Source of the DNA: Fibrobacter sp.
GTDB lineage: Bacteria > Fibrobacterota > Fibrobacteria > Fibrobacterales > Fibrobacteraceae
DNA: 38,568 nucleotides
Direction: 5' to 3'
Assembly (NCBI GenBank): GCA_017615055.1
Contig: JAGAAW010000136.1
Span: forward strand, 1 to 38,568
Each line of letters begins with the position of its first letter. The first letter of the stretch is position 1. Below, piece by piece: positions 1 through 8,343 of the stretch. The notes below the pieces were generated by a model, which worked only from the letters and a program-made list of their open reading frames with translations, was not told the DNA's origin and ran no database searches. A program made the translations under genes and the position numbers.

Positions 1-407
1 AGGAAGAGGGTGTCGAATTCTGCGTTCTGCAGAACCCGGCCAAGATTCTTGGCGACGAAGCCGGCCACGTGCGCGGCATGCTCGTCGACAAGTACGAACT
101 CGGCGAACCCGATGAAAAGGGTCGTCCGCGTCCGGTCAAGGTCGAAGGTGCAAGCTTCGAAATTGAATGCGATACCGTGCTCGTTGCTATCGGTAACGGT
201 TCCAACCCGCTCATCAGCAACACCACGCCGGAACTCTCCGTCGACAAGAAGGGGCACATCCTTCTCGAAGATGCTGCCGCCAACAAGACCTTCATGGAGA
301 AGGTTTATGCCGGTGGTGACATCGTGCTCGGCGCTGCTACCGTAATCCTTGCTATGGGAGAAGGCCGTAGGGCGGCTGCGGGAATAAATGAATTCCTGAA
401 GAAGTAA
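1..407 (+). CDS. gltA: Glutamate synthase (NADPH) small subunit, C-terminal part
   Basis: This is the 3' end of a gene that begins before the window; the reading frame is open from base 3 and stops with TAA at 405-407. The visible ~134 residues match the C-terminal FAD/NAD(P)H-binding half of the GltD-like small subunit: DTVLVAIGNGSNPL, then YAGGDIVLGAATVILAMGEGRRAAAGI, which is the conserved FAD-contacting GGD(I/V) element followed by the helix ending these proteins. The family passes electrons from NADPH to the large subunit, or acts as a stand-alone oxidoreductase, in ammonium assimilation in the cytosol. The closely related dihydropyrimidine dehydrogenase and sulfide dehydrogenase subunits share this end, so the exact substrate is less certain than the family. 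A terminator follows directly. Confidence 0.8.
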   Translation, partial: EEGVEFCVLQNPAKILGDEAGHVRGMLVDKYELGEPDEKGRPRPVKVEGASFEIECDTVLVAIGNGSNPLISNTTPELSVDKKGHILLEDAAANKTFMEKVYAGGDIVLGAATVILAMGEGRRAAAGINEFLKK

Positions 408-410
408 ACT

Positions 411-460
411 TCAAATCTTGGATTTGAAAAAAGGATGGCCTTGCGGCCATCTTTTTTTTT
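411..460 (+). terminator. Rho-independent terminator after the glutamate synthase gene
   Basis: GATGGCC (434-440), loop TTGC, GGCCATC (445-451), followed by nine T (452-460). A second small hairpin, TCAAATC-TTG-GATTTGA (411-427), lies directly after the stop codon and just before it. Confidence 0.85.
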
Positions 461-587
461 CTTGGAACGAACTGTTCCGAAAAAACATCCTTTTTTGATG
501 TTCTTTTTTACAACGGAGAATGCTTTATTAACGCATCTTTACAAGGAATTTCGGGAGTTTTTATCTATTTTTCGGATGAAACGTTAT

Positions 588-593
588 TATAAT
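588..593 (+). promoter_or_regulatory. Possible -10 element for the DUF4956 operon
   Basis: A perfect TATAAT lies in the AT-rich 283-base gap before the DUF4956 gene, about 100 bases upstream of its ATG. No convincing -35 element is present at 16-18 bases upstream, so this is weak. The gap otherwise holds the upstream terminator and no supported gene. Confidence 0.3.
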
Positions 594-690
594 GGCTCTT
601 TGTTGACCCATTTTTACAAGAAAATGCCCTAAAAACGGCGTTATTTAAGTAGATTATGGGAACAAAAAGCAAACCTATATGGAGTAAAAC

Positions 691-1374
691 ATGCTCGACC
701 TTCTTGCGGTCCAATCCAGTACGACCAATGCGACGATCATTACGTTGATCTACACGCTGACATTGGCCTTCATCCTTTCTTCCATTATCGGCTGGACATA
801 CGAAAAGACCTTCCTTGGACTTTCCTATTCCCGCAACTTTGTCCAGGGTATCGTCCTGAGCTCGGTTGCTGCTGCGATGATTATGCAGGCCATCGGTGAT
901 AACGTGGGCCGCGGTCTCGGTATGATGGGTGCTCTCTCGGTGGTCCGCTTCCGTACGAGTTTCAAGGACCCGCGAGACATCATGTTCATCTTCGCGTCGC
1001 TGGGTGCGGGTATCGGATGTGGCGTGTATGCATGGGGTGCCGCCGCCGGTGGTACTGTCGCCTTCTGCTGTGTTGCCTTCCTGCTTTCGCGTACGGGCCT
1101 TGGCACCAAGCACTTCTTTGACGGCATGCTCCGCTTCGCCCTCCCCAACGAAGGTGATGCGCGTGCCCAGGTCGAACAGATCATGAAGACGAGTCTCAAA
1201 ACGTTCATTCTCATCACCATGCGCGAAGTCGATGGTGGTGCCCGTCTCGATGTCGCTTACCAGATTAGGCTCCGTGCGACGAAACCCGCCGCCGAAATCC
1301 TAAACGACCTTTCCAAGATCGAAGGCATCTCGGACGTGCAGTTCATGATGCAGGACGCCACCACAGAGATGTAA
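691..1374 (+). CDS. DUF4956 family integral membrane protein
   Basis: This 227-residue protein has the DUF4956 family layout. Hydrophobic segments lie at about 15-36, 50-69 and 100-135 (the last probably two spans). Between them is the family's signature, GMMGALSVVRFRTSFKDPRD at about 76-95, in which the RFRT and KDPRD residues are the conserved core. A soluble C-terminal α/β domain of about 75 residues ends in EGISDVQFM. GGAG at 680-683 supports the ATG at 691. The biochemical role of DUF4956 is not established. In many bacteria it sits beside VTC-domain polyphosphate polymerase-like proteins and CotH kinases, and here a VTC gene lies three genes downstream. The stop codon overlaps the ribosome-binding site of the next gene (TAAGGAGA), so the genes are probably co-translated. 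I infer that it forms the inner-membrane part of the cluster. Confidence 0.85.
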   Translation: MLDLLAVQSSTTNATIITLIYTLTLAFILSSIIGWTYEKTFLGLSYSRNFVQGIVLSSVAAAMIMQAIGDNVGRGLGMMGALSVVRFRTSFKDPRDIMFIFASLGAGIGCGVYAWGAAAGGTVAFCCVAFLLSRTGLGTKHFFDGMLRFALPNEGDARAQVEQIMKTSLKTFILITMREVDGGARLDVAYQIRLRATKPAAEILNDLSKIEGISDVQFMMQDATTEM

Positions 1375-1385
1375 GGAGATAGACA

Positions 1386-2486
1386 ATGCGTTTTTTGGAA
1401 GATCTCCTCGATAATTTCTGGAATACCCACAAGAACAATGCCGGCGTGGCCTACGTTTATGGCCATAAGCTCTCCATTGCTTGGATTATTTGCGTCATCT
1501 TGGCCATTGTGCTTGGCTTTATGTACCAGGGAAAGGCCGCCATGTTCCGCGGCATCGCCGAAGCGAGCGAAACTATCATCAGCGTGCCGAGCGCGACCGA
1601 AATCGTGAAGGTGCACGTGGTTCCCGGCCAGGAAATCCAGGTAGGCGACACGATTGTCGAAATCAACCGCCCCGACCTGAACCTCCGCATTTCGGAACTG
1701 ACCCGCGAACTTGATGCCCTCGAAGGCCGCAGCAACCTGAGTTCCGCCGAAATCGACCAGAAGGTGGCCGAAGTCAAGGCGAACCTCGAGACCCGCCGCC
1801 TGGCCCTCTCTGCCGAAATCCGCAACCTCGAGACGGAATACCAGAACAACAAGGCCATTTCCGCAAAGCTCAAGAGCCTCTCGAACTCCAAGTCCGGCAC
1901 GGACGGCAACGACGCAATGGCCATGCGCATCAAGAGCCTCAAGAACGAGCTCGCCCTTGCTACCAAGAGCGCGAACGAACAGATTGCCCTCCTCCGTGGT
2001 AGCGGCAGGCTCCAGAAGACCAGCGGCAAGAGCGAAGCCGAGAACCTGAAGAAGGAACTCGAAGAGCTCAAGAAGCAGCAGGAAGAACTCATCCAGATTG
2101 CCAAGGAAAACTGGGTGGTGGGTGACGTGAACGTGCGCGACGGCGAAAAAGTTTCTAGCTTCGCCCCGATCGTGACACTGACCCACAAGCGTCCGACCCT
2201 GGTGCGCGGATACATCAACGAACAGATTTACCAGAACATGAACGTGGGCGAAGCCGTGAAGGTGACTACGCTCGCCGGTACGGGCAAGGCGGTCATCGGC
2301 GAAGTTGTCGGCCTCTCGAGCCGCATTGTCGCGTTCCCGACCCGTATGTGGAAGATGCCCGAAATGCCTGTCTATGGCCGCGAAGTGACCATCAAGATCT
2401 CCGACGACAACCCGTTCCTTTTGGGCGAGATGGTGACCATCACCGAGACAAGCGTTAAACACCTCAAGAAAGACGGTAAGAAATAA
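1386..2486 (+). CDS. HlyD-type periplasmic adaptor (membrane fusion) protein
   Basis: The 366-residue protein has a short cytosolic N-terminus, one membrane span (about 30-50), then a biotinyl-lipoyl-like half-motif (SVPSATEIVKVHVVPGQEIQVGDTI, about 64-88). A long charged coiled coil follows (about 95-245), and then the second lipoyl half and β-barrel region beginning at NWVVGDVNVRDGEKV. This is the architecture of adaptors that join an inner-membrane transporter to a TolC-type outer-membrane channel across the periplasm. AGGAGA at 1374-1379 sets the start. Its stop overlaps the next gene's ATG (TAATG), showing translational coupling. Unusually, no ABC, RND or MFS pump is encoded beside it; the only inner-membrane candidate partner is the DUF4956 protein upstream. 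The family call is firm, and the cargo is unknown. Confidence 0.85.
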   Translation: MRFLEDLLDNFWNTHKNNAGVAYVYGHKLSIAWIICVILAIVLGFMYQGKAAMFRGIAEASETIISVPSATEIVKVHVVPGQEIQVGDTIVEINRPDLNLRISELTRELDALEGRSNLSSAEIDQKVAEVKANLETRRLALSAEIRNLETEYQNNKAISAKLKSLSNSKSGTDGNDAMAMRIKSLKNELALATKSANEQIALLRGSGRLQKTSGKSEAENLKKELEELKKQQEELIQIAKENWVVGDVNVRDGEKVSSFAPIVTLTHKRPTLVRGYINEQIYQNMNVGEAVKVTTLAGTGKAVIGEVVGLSSRIVAFPTRMWKMPEMPVYGREVTIKISDDNPFLLGEMVTITETSVKHLKKDGKK

Positions 2487-3865
2487 TGAAGCGCATTTTT
2501 GCACTCCCCGCATTGCTTTCGGCTGCGGTATTTGCAGGCCCGCTCACGTGGGACAGACTCATCCAGTCTGCACAGAGCGACCCCCGTTACGAGGCTGCAC
2601 AGAAGCGTTCCGAGGCTACTGCCGGCGAAAGGAATACGAAGCTCTGGGACAAGCTGGAACTGCGTTACCAGCTGGACGGTTTTAGTTTTGCAAAACACGA
2701 TTTTGAACTGCGCATGACCCCAAAGCCTTTCGGAGAAAGTAGCGCCGACAAGGAACGTGCCGATGCCGTTAGGGACTACGAAAAGGCCCGTTTTGGCGTG
2801 GAACGTTCGCTGTTGCTCTACGACCGTTACGAACGCGGCGTGCGCTATGTGATGCGCAAGAAGATTAACGAAATCAACAAGCAGTTGTTGCAGGTGAACG
2901 CCGACCGCGTCGAAGTCTTGCATCTCAAGTCGGGTTCGGCCACGTTCAATGCCGAAGACCTGATGAGCACGCTCGAGAAGGGCGCCTCCATCCGCGCCGA
3001 TCTGCTCTCTGACAGCACGGCGCTCCGCGATGCGGAACTCAAGATGAAAATCTGGGTGCCCGACTTCGATGAAGTGGATCTGGACTCCACGTTCCTCCCC
3101 ACGATGGAAGAACTTGCCCAGAACCTCTCGAATGGCGTGGAAGTGAACGAGAACTTCCCGCTGGTGGCTATGGCCCGCGGCAAGCGCGACAGTGAAGTGG
3201 CGCAGGCCAAGCAAGATGTGAGCAAGGGCCGCGACTACATCTCGCATATCGGTATCGGGTACTCCTTGCAGATTGAATCCCTGCTGGAAAAGTACAAGGA
3301 CCTGGACGCCTCCGACATTTACGGTACAGGCGTGTATGCCGACTACAAGGACGAGTTCCAGTCTAAGACGGGTTGCACGAGCGCGCTCAACTGCAGTGCC
3401 ACGGCCAGCATCCTCGTTCCGGATAAGGACAACCGCAAGACTGCCGACAAGTTCTTCGTGAATCTTGCCTTCCGCCTGCCGTTCTTCGATAGCGGTAGGG
3501 ATTCCGACCTCAAGTTCCAGGTGGCAAAGCTTGACGCCGAAAGCGATTACCTCGGTGACGTGCGCGATATTAACCAGAAGGTCGCCCGCCTCACCGAAGA
3601 AGTGCTGGCGTTGATTGGCCAGTGGAAGGTGCAGAAGGAATTCGTGGAACAGGTGGGCGCGAGCGGGTTCATGGAACAGTTCGCCCGCAATGCCGGTTCC
3701 GACCCGCTGCTTCTTTTGCGTGCCAAGGAAAGTGCGCTTGAAAGCGACATGAAGGCAGTGAAGCTTGAGTACGACATTTTCTTCCGCTACCTCGAACTGC
3801 TCAACTACGCAGGCATCTTGGCACGTGAAGGCGTCGTGAACCATCTCCGCGAGGCGCTGAAGTAA
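2486..3865 (+). CDS. TolC-like outer-membrane factor
   Basis: 459 residues with a cleavable signal peptide (MKRIFALPALLSAAVFA, cut near 17). The mature start PLTWDRLIQSAQSDPRYEAAQKR matches the usual TolC opening, in which a helix lists neighbouring residues before the first α-barrel segment. Long helical regions alternate with short strand-like segments. The second repeat half begins near FVNLAFRLPFFDSGRDSDLKF, the TolC-typical β-strand followed by the 'PLFdgG' turn and a new helix. It is diverged, so a specialised member of the family is likely. It overlaps the preceding adaptor gene by one base and ends one base before the next ATG, so the adaptor, the channel and the VTC gene are translationally linked. 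I infer that it forms the outer-membrane exit of the DUF4956/VTC system. Confidence 0.65.
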   Translation: MKRIFALPALLSAAVFAGPLTWDRLIQSAQSDPRYEAAQKRSEATAGERNTKLWDKLELRYQLDGFSFAKHDFELRMTPKPFGESSADKERADAVRDYEKARFGVERSLLLYDRYERGVRYVMRKKINEINKQLLQVNADRVEVLHLKSGSATFNAEDLMSTLEKGASIRADLLSDSTALRDAELKMKIWVPDFDEVDLDSTFLPTMEELAQNLSNGVEVNENFPLVAMARGKRDSEVAQAKQDVSKGRDYISHIGIGYSLQIESLLEKYKDLDASDIYGTGVYADYKDEFQSKTGCTSALNCSATASILVPDKDNRKTADKFFVNLAFRLPFFDSGRDSDLKFQVAKLDAESDYLGDVRDINQKVARLTEEVLALIGQWKVQKEFVEQVGASGFMEQFARNAGSDPLLLLRAKESALESDMKAVKLEYDIFFRYLELLNYAGILAREGVVNHLREALK

Positions 3866-3866
3866 A

Positions 3867-4685
3867 ATGGCAGAAGCCCGCGGTTTTAGCCTCCTCGAAC
3901 GTTTCGAGCTCAAGTACCACATCCCCGTCGAATGGGCGGACCGGATTGGTGCCTTCCTTGCGCCGTACTGCGAAGAGGACTATTATTCCAAGATTACTCC
4001 GGGCGGTTTTTACTGGATTACGAACCTCTACCTGGATACCCCGAAGTGGACGTTCCTCGGCTGGAAAAAGAAGCAGCTGCTGGACCGCTTCAACATGCGT
4101 ATCCGTACCTACGGCGAACACCCCGCACAGGACGGCACGTTCCATTTTGAGGTCAAGCGCAAGATCAAGAGTATCTGCTACAAGAGTCGCGCGACCATCA
4201 AGGGAATCAACCCGGGCGAAGTCTGGCATATGAAACCCGATGAATGGCCCTGCAAGGGCGAGAAGGACCGCATGTACCTCAAGGATTTCCTGTACAAGAC
4301 GGAACTTCACGGGGCGCACCCGCGCCTGCTTACGCAGTACAAGCGCCGCGCCTGGTTCGGGCTACGCGAGGAATATTCCCGCGTCACCATCGATACGGGC
4401 ATGCGCTTCCGCGAGGAGAACGGTTTTGACTATACGGTGGACCCGCATTACATGCATTCCACGGGATTACCGAGGTTTTTCCAGCCCGGAGCCGACGCAG
4501 TTCTCGAATTAAAGTGTCCTTGCTCACAGGTTCCTTACTGGATGTTCGACCTGATAAGATTTTTGAACCTCAAGCACGCCGCATTTTCTAAATTCGGTAA
4601 TGCGGCAGCCGAATGGAAACGTGTTTACGAGAACCCTCGCCGGTTCAAGTCCCCGTACTGGACAAAGCTGGCGGGCAATTTCTAG
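3867..4685 (+). CDS. VTC-domain protein, polyphosphate polymerase-like
   Basis: 272 residues consisting almost entirely of a VTC tunnel domain (as in the catalytic domain of yeast Vtc4, which makes polyphosphate from ATP). All family signatures are visible: ELKY (14-17), YLDT (55-58), RIRTY (78-82), FEVKRK (94-99), YKRRAW (158-163), RVTID (172-176), ELK (214-216) and SKFG (241-244). These supply the ring of Lys/Arg that lines the tunnel and the acidic metal-binding residues. There is no SPX domain and no membrane span, unlike the eukaryotic proteins, so the neighbouring DUF4956 protein could supply the membrane part. The ATG lies one base after the preceding stop. Other members of this fold (CYTH/triphosphatase superfamily) hydrolyse rather than polymerise, so polymer synthesis needs proof. 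Confidence 0.85.
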   Translation: MAEARGFSLLERFELKYHIPVEWADRIGAFLAPYCEEDYYSKITPGGFYWITNLYLDTPKWTFLGWKKKQLLDRFNMRIRTYGEHPAQDGTFHFEVKRKIKSICYKSRATIKGINPGEVWHMKPDEWPCKGEKDRMYLKDFLYKTELHGAHPRLLTQYKRRAWFGLREEYSRVTIDTGMRFREENGFDYTVDPHYMHSTGLPRFFQPGADAVLELKCPCSQVPYWMFDLIRFLNLKHAAFSKFGNAAAEWKRVYENPRRFKSPYWTKLAGNF

Positions 4686-4726
4686 GATTTTTTTAAAGAG
4701 TGAAAACCTCAAAAAGGATGGCCCTT

Positions 4727-6388
4727 ATGGATATGAAAAAGTGGCTTTTGACTGGAACCCTTATCTCGATGCTCGGTGCGTTCTCGGCATGCTCCGACGA
4801 TTCGAGCAGTGACCCTGTCGGGCCTGTCGATTCCGGCAGTTCTCCGGACAGCAGTGGCAATATCCCGGGTAGCAGTGGCGATGTTCCCGGTAGCAGCGCT
4901 ACTCCTACGCCAAAGTCCAGCTCCTCCATTGCGGACAATGCTGAACCGCAGATGGCCTGCTCCGAAATCATGTACCACGCGAAGGATTCCAAGCTCGAGT
5001 GGATTGAAATCTACATCGCTGGCGGCATGGACATGGACAACATGCAGAACTTCTTCCTCCACCTGAGCGGTGCCGTGGACTACACGTTCCCGGCAGAACC
5101 CCTCAAGAAGGGTGAATACGTTGTGGTCACGAACGACCTCGCCGCATTTGCCGCGGCCTACCCGACGTTTAGCGGTAGGGTCTTTGGCCCGTGGGACAAT
5201 GCCTCTACGGTCAAGCTCATCAACGAAGGTGACGTGGTCAACGTGAAGGTCCAGGGCGAAGGCGACGTGAGCTGCGCCTTCAGTAACGAACCTCCTTGGC
5301 CGAGCCTTGCCGATGGCAATGGCCGTTCCCTCGTGTACCTGGGTGGCAACGCGGCCCAGCCCAATTCCTGGGCGGCTAGCCAGGCTGATGGTGGCACTCC
5401 TGGTGTAGGTAATGACACGTGGGTTGCCCCGACGAAGGTGCGTATCAACGAAATCAAACCATACGCGATTGGCGAGGAATCCTGGATCGAGGTCTATAAC
5501 GCGGGCGATCAGGCCGTGGATCTCACGGGCTGGACTCTCGAGGTCAAGCGCCGCAACCAGACGCTCACCATCAAGTCGGGAATTGTACCTGCGAATGGCT
5601 ACCTCGTTCTTGATGCCACGATTGCATTTGACTCCGAACTGATTGTCGCCCCTGATGGTGGCGAGTTCTACCTGCGTGGCCCGCAGGAAGGTGACGAATC
5701 GAGCATCTGGGTGCCTGCTACTAAGGCAACGAGCGGTGTTGTAGACCTTACTGACGGTTCTACCGCCCAGGGCCCGCTTGCTACGGCAACGCCGGGTGCG
5801 GCAAACTCCGCACTTCAGGTGGGTTCCGTCTACATCAACGAAATCCATTACCATCCGGCATCAAGCAACACGACTGTTCCGTTCGAATTTATGGAAATCG
5901 TGAACGGCTCGGATGCTCCCGTGACGCTCTACAATTCCTCCCTGCCGAAGGGCTGGAAGATCGAGGGCATCAACATGGAATTCATCAGCACGACCATCCC
6001 GGCGAAGGGCCTGATGCTCCTGATCCCCGAGGTGCTCGAGGATGTGGACATGCAGGCGTTCGGCATTACCAAGTGGGATGCTGATTTCGTCCGCTCGACC
6101 TACCAGATTCCTACGGATGTGCAGATCCTGACCTACAAGGGCAAGCTCTCGAACCGCGGTGAAACGATTGCGGTGAAGGAACCCTTCGCTAGCGAAAAGG
6201 ATGCCAAGGATCCTTCGATTACCAAGTACTTCTACGTGTGGCACGACGCCACGCTCTATTCCGATGACTGGGAAGGCCTTGCCGAAGCGGATGGCTTTGG
6301 CTACAGCCTGCACCGTGTTGACGTGACCACCATGGGTTACGAGGCGAAGGCCTGGAAAGTCGACGTTCCGACCCCCGGTACGCTTTAA
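4727..6388 (+). CDS. Lipoprotein with three lamin-tail domains
   Basis: The ATG at 4727 is chosen because AAAGGA (4713-4718) lies 8 bases upstream and because it gives a clean lipoprotein signal (MDMKKWLLTGTLISMLGAFSAC, lipobox Cys22). In-frame starts at 4700 (GTG), 4718 and 4733 are possible. A Ser/Pro/Gly/Asp-rich linker of about 45 residues, typical of Fibrobacter lipoproteins, leads to three lamin-tail (LTD) immunoglobulin-like units. These begin near CSEIMYHAKDSKLEWIEIY, VRINEIKPYAIGEESWIEVY and VYINEIHYHPASSNTTVPFE, each with the INEI...WIE(V/I)YN strands. Bacterial LTD domains are found on surface and secreted proteins, often with CotH or nucleases; no catalytic domain is seen here. 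The gene is 42 bases from the VTC gene and ends at a strong terminator, so it probably closes that operon. An outer-membrane surface partner is inferred. Confidence 0.75.
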   Translation: MDMKKWLLTGTLISMLGAFSACSDDSSSDPVGPVDSGSSPDSSGNIPGSSGDVPGSSATPTPKSSSSIADNAEPQMACSEIMYHAKDSKLEWIEIYIAGGMDMDNMQNFFLHLSGAVDYTFPAEPLKKGEYVVVTNDLAAFAAAYPTFSGRVFGPWDNASTVKLINEGDVVNVKVQGEGDVSCAFSNEPPWPSLADGNGRSLVYLGGNAAQPNSWAASQADGGTPGVGNDTWVAPTKVRINEIKPYAIGEESWIEVYNAGDQAVDLTGWTLEVKRRNQTLTIKSGIVPANGYLVLDATIAFDSELIVAPDGGEFYLRGPQEGDESSIWVPATKATSGVVDLTDGSTAQGPLATATPGAANSALQVGSVYINEIHYHPASSNTTVPFEFMEIVNGSDAPVTLYNSSLPKGWKIEGINMEFISTTIPAKGLMLLIPEVLEDVDMQAFGITKWDADFVRSTYQIPTDVQILTYKGKLSNRGETIAVKEPFASEKDAKDPSITKYFYVWHDATLYSDDWEGLAEADGFGYSLHRVDVTTMGYEAKAWKVDVPTPGTL

Positions 6389-6423
6389 ATCAGTTTAATA
6401 AAACGTTAAGATAAGCATTGAAG

Positions 6424-6451
6424 GGAGCCCGCAAAATACGGGCTCCTTTTT
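6424..6451 (+). terminator. Rho-independent terminator after the lamin-tail lipoprotein gene
   Basis: GGAGCCCG (6424-6431), 7-base loop, CGGGCTCC (6439-6446), then TTTTT. An 8-bp perfect stem separates the DUF4956/VTC cluster from the next export operon. Confidence 0.9.
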
Positions 6452-6537
6452 GTATACACGGGGTACGGATATTTTGCATAAATAGGGGGATGAACGGAGT
6501 TGCCCTTGCCTATATAAAAATGTATTTTTTTGGAGTT

Positions 6538-8343
6538 ATGAAAAAATGTTTGGTCTTTATCGTTTCACTTAGCATTGCTGCCATGGGCGCCCCGCTTACG
6601 CTGCAGGAGGCGCTTGAAATGGCGAAGTCAAACAACTCGCAGATCAAGGCCGAGAAGGCCAAGGTTGAGATGGCCGAGAGTGGCCAGAGCGAGGCCTTTT
6701 CGCGATTCCTGCCCAAGGTTTCTCTTTCGGCGGGTGTCACGAAGATTAACGACCCCATAATGATTGACCTCTCGAAGTTGCAGGGCCCCTTGAGTGAAGT
6801 GGCGGGTGCTGCCGCATATTCGAAGGCGTACCTTTCTGCCTATAACATGGCCTATACAAGTGCCTATAACGATGCCGTTAAACAGGCCATGGCCGCAGGG
6901 CTTGACGAGGCGACTGCAAAGAGCATGGTAGACCAGAGGGCCGATGAAATTCGTAGTGGTGTTATGGGAAGCAACAAGGTGAATACCCTTGCTCAGCAGG
7001 CTGCGGATTCCTATGGCGATGCCGCTACAAAGAAGATCGAAGAAAGCGACTTTGGCATGAAGGTGCAGGACGACGTGTTCTTCAATGCTCGCGTGACCGT
7101 GGTGTGGCCCATCTTTACCGGCCTCAAGATTTATTCGGCATACGATGCCGCGAAAGAGAACGTGAATGCCCGCAAGGCGGAATTCGACATGGCCCAGAAC
7201 ACCATCCTGATGGATGTGGCGACCAAGTACTTTACGCTGCGCCTTACCGAGGAACTTTCCGTAATGCGCGAATCCACGATGAAGAACCTGGAAGGGCATC
7301 TGGAACGCTCCAAGAAACTCGAGGAAGGCGGGCAGATTAGCAAGGCGGAACGCCTGCGTGCAGAGGTGGCGCTTGCCGAGGCGCAGAACGCCTATGAAGA
7401 TGCCTTGCGTGACCAGTCGCTTGCCCGCATGGCGCTTGCAAGCCTGTTGCACACGGACACGAGCATTACGGCGACGACCCCGGTGGAAGCCCCGGAGATT
7501 ATACACAGCATGGAAGAGTTCAAGCAACTTGCCCGCGAAAAGCACCCGGGGCTCAGGCAGCTCCGTACGGAACGTAAGCGCAGCCAGGATGCCATCCGGG
7601 CCGCACGCGCCGACTGGTTCCCGACTGTTGCGCTTTTTGGCTATCGTGAACTCTACACGAAGGATTTGACGATTCTGGAGCCCGAGTGGGCAGTGGGCGC
7701 GAAGGCGCAGTGGGACTTGCCGATTTTGGGCGGGAAGGAATCGCGCGCGAAGGTGAGTTCTGCGAAGGCGATGGAACGCTCGCTCTCGAGCAAGGAAGAA
7801 CAGACGCTTGATAATATCAACCTGCTGGTCGAAAAGCGCTGGCGTGAACTGGAACATGCACGGGGCCGCCTCACGAGCCTCGTCAAGACGCGTGAGCTCG
7901 CCGACGAGGCGCTCCGCAGCCAGACGCGTGCCTACGAGGCGGGTCTTGCAACCGGGCTTGACGTGGTGGATGCGGAACTCGCGCTTGCGCGCATGCAGGT
8001 GGCCGACCTGAAGGCGCATTTCGATGCAGTTATTGCATGGCTTGGACTCTTGGAAGCCTCGGGAGAGGTTTCCGATGCAGGGACGATGCTGAATGCGACC
8101 CGCCCGGTGGAAAAGCCGGAAGAAACGGCGCCGGCAGAAACGCCTGCTGCCGCTCCGACCGCTGAACCTGCCGCAGATGCTGCTGCCGCACAGCCTGCCG
8201 ATACGACGGCCGGTAATGCTGCCGCACCGGCCCCCGCTAGCGATGCTACGGGCGAGTCGCCCGCTGCGCAACCTGCAGAAAATACTGCGGGTGCAGCGCC
8301 TGCCGAACAATTGCCTGCAAATGAAAATACGGAGAAAAAATAA
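6538..8343 (+). CDS. TolC family outer-membrane efflux protein
   Basis: The start at 6538 gives a clean signal peptide (MKKCLVFIVSLSIAAMGA); GGAG at 6532-6535 is closer than usual. The mature protein opens with PLTLQEALEMAKSNNSQIKAEKAK, the standard TolC N-terminal motif, and the second half restarts near ALAREKHPGLRQLRTERKRSQDAI. The segment VVWPIFTGLKIYSAYDAAKENV and later WDLPILGGKESRAKVSSAKA match the family's strand plus glycine turn entering the helical barrel. There is a Tyr/Ala-rich insert near residues 90-160. The last ~75 residues are a low-complexity Ala/Pro/Glu/Thr tail that standard TolC lacks. The stop overlaps the next ATG (TAATG). It probably forms the outer-membrane exit for the HlyD and ABC-2 proteins encoded behind it. 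Confidence 0.88.
   Translation: MKKCLVFIVSLSIAAMGAPLTLQEALEMAKSNNSQIKAEKAKVEMAESGQSEAFSRFLPKVSLSAGVTKINDPIMIDLSKLQGPLSEVAGAAAYSKAYLSAYNMAYTSAYNDAVKQAMAAGLDEATAKSMVDQRADEIRSGVMGSNKVNTLAQQAADSYGDAATKKIEESDFGMKVQDDVFFNARVTVVWPIFTGLKIYSAYDAAKENVNARKAEFDMAQNTILMDVATKYFTLRLTEELSVMRESTMKNLEGHLERSKKLEEGGQISKAERLRAEVALAEAQNAYEDALRDQSLARMALASLLHTDTSITATTPVEAPEIIHSMEEFKQLAREKHPGLRQLRTERKRSQDAIRAARADWFPTVALFGYRELYTKDLTILEPEWAVGAKAQWDLPILGGKESRAKVSSAKAMERSLSSKEEQTLDNINLLVEKRWRELEHARGRLTSLVKTRELADEALRSQTRAYEAGLATGLDVVDAELALARMQVADLKAHFDAVIAWLGLLEASGEVSDAGTMLNATRPVEKPEETAPAETPAAAPTAEPAADAAAAQPADTTAGNAAAPAPASDATGESPAAQPAENTAGAAPAEQLPANENTEKK

Noticed and set aside
435..632. 65-codon plus-strand ORF in the gap before the DUF4956 gene
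   Set aside because: It starts inside the hairpin of the terminator, has no ribosome-binding site, and its product is low-complexity Phe/Leu from AT-rich DNA.
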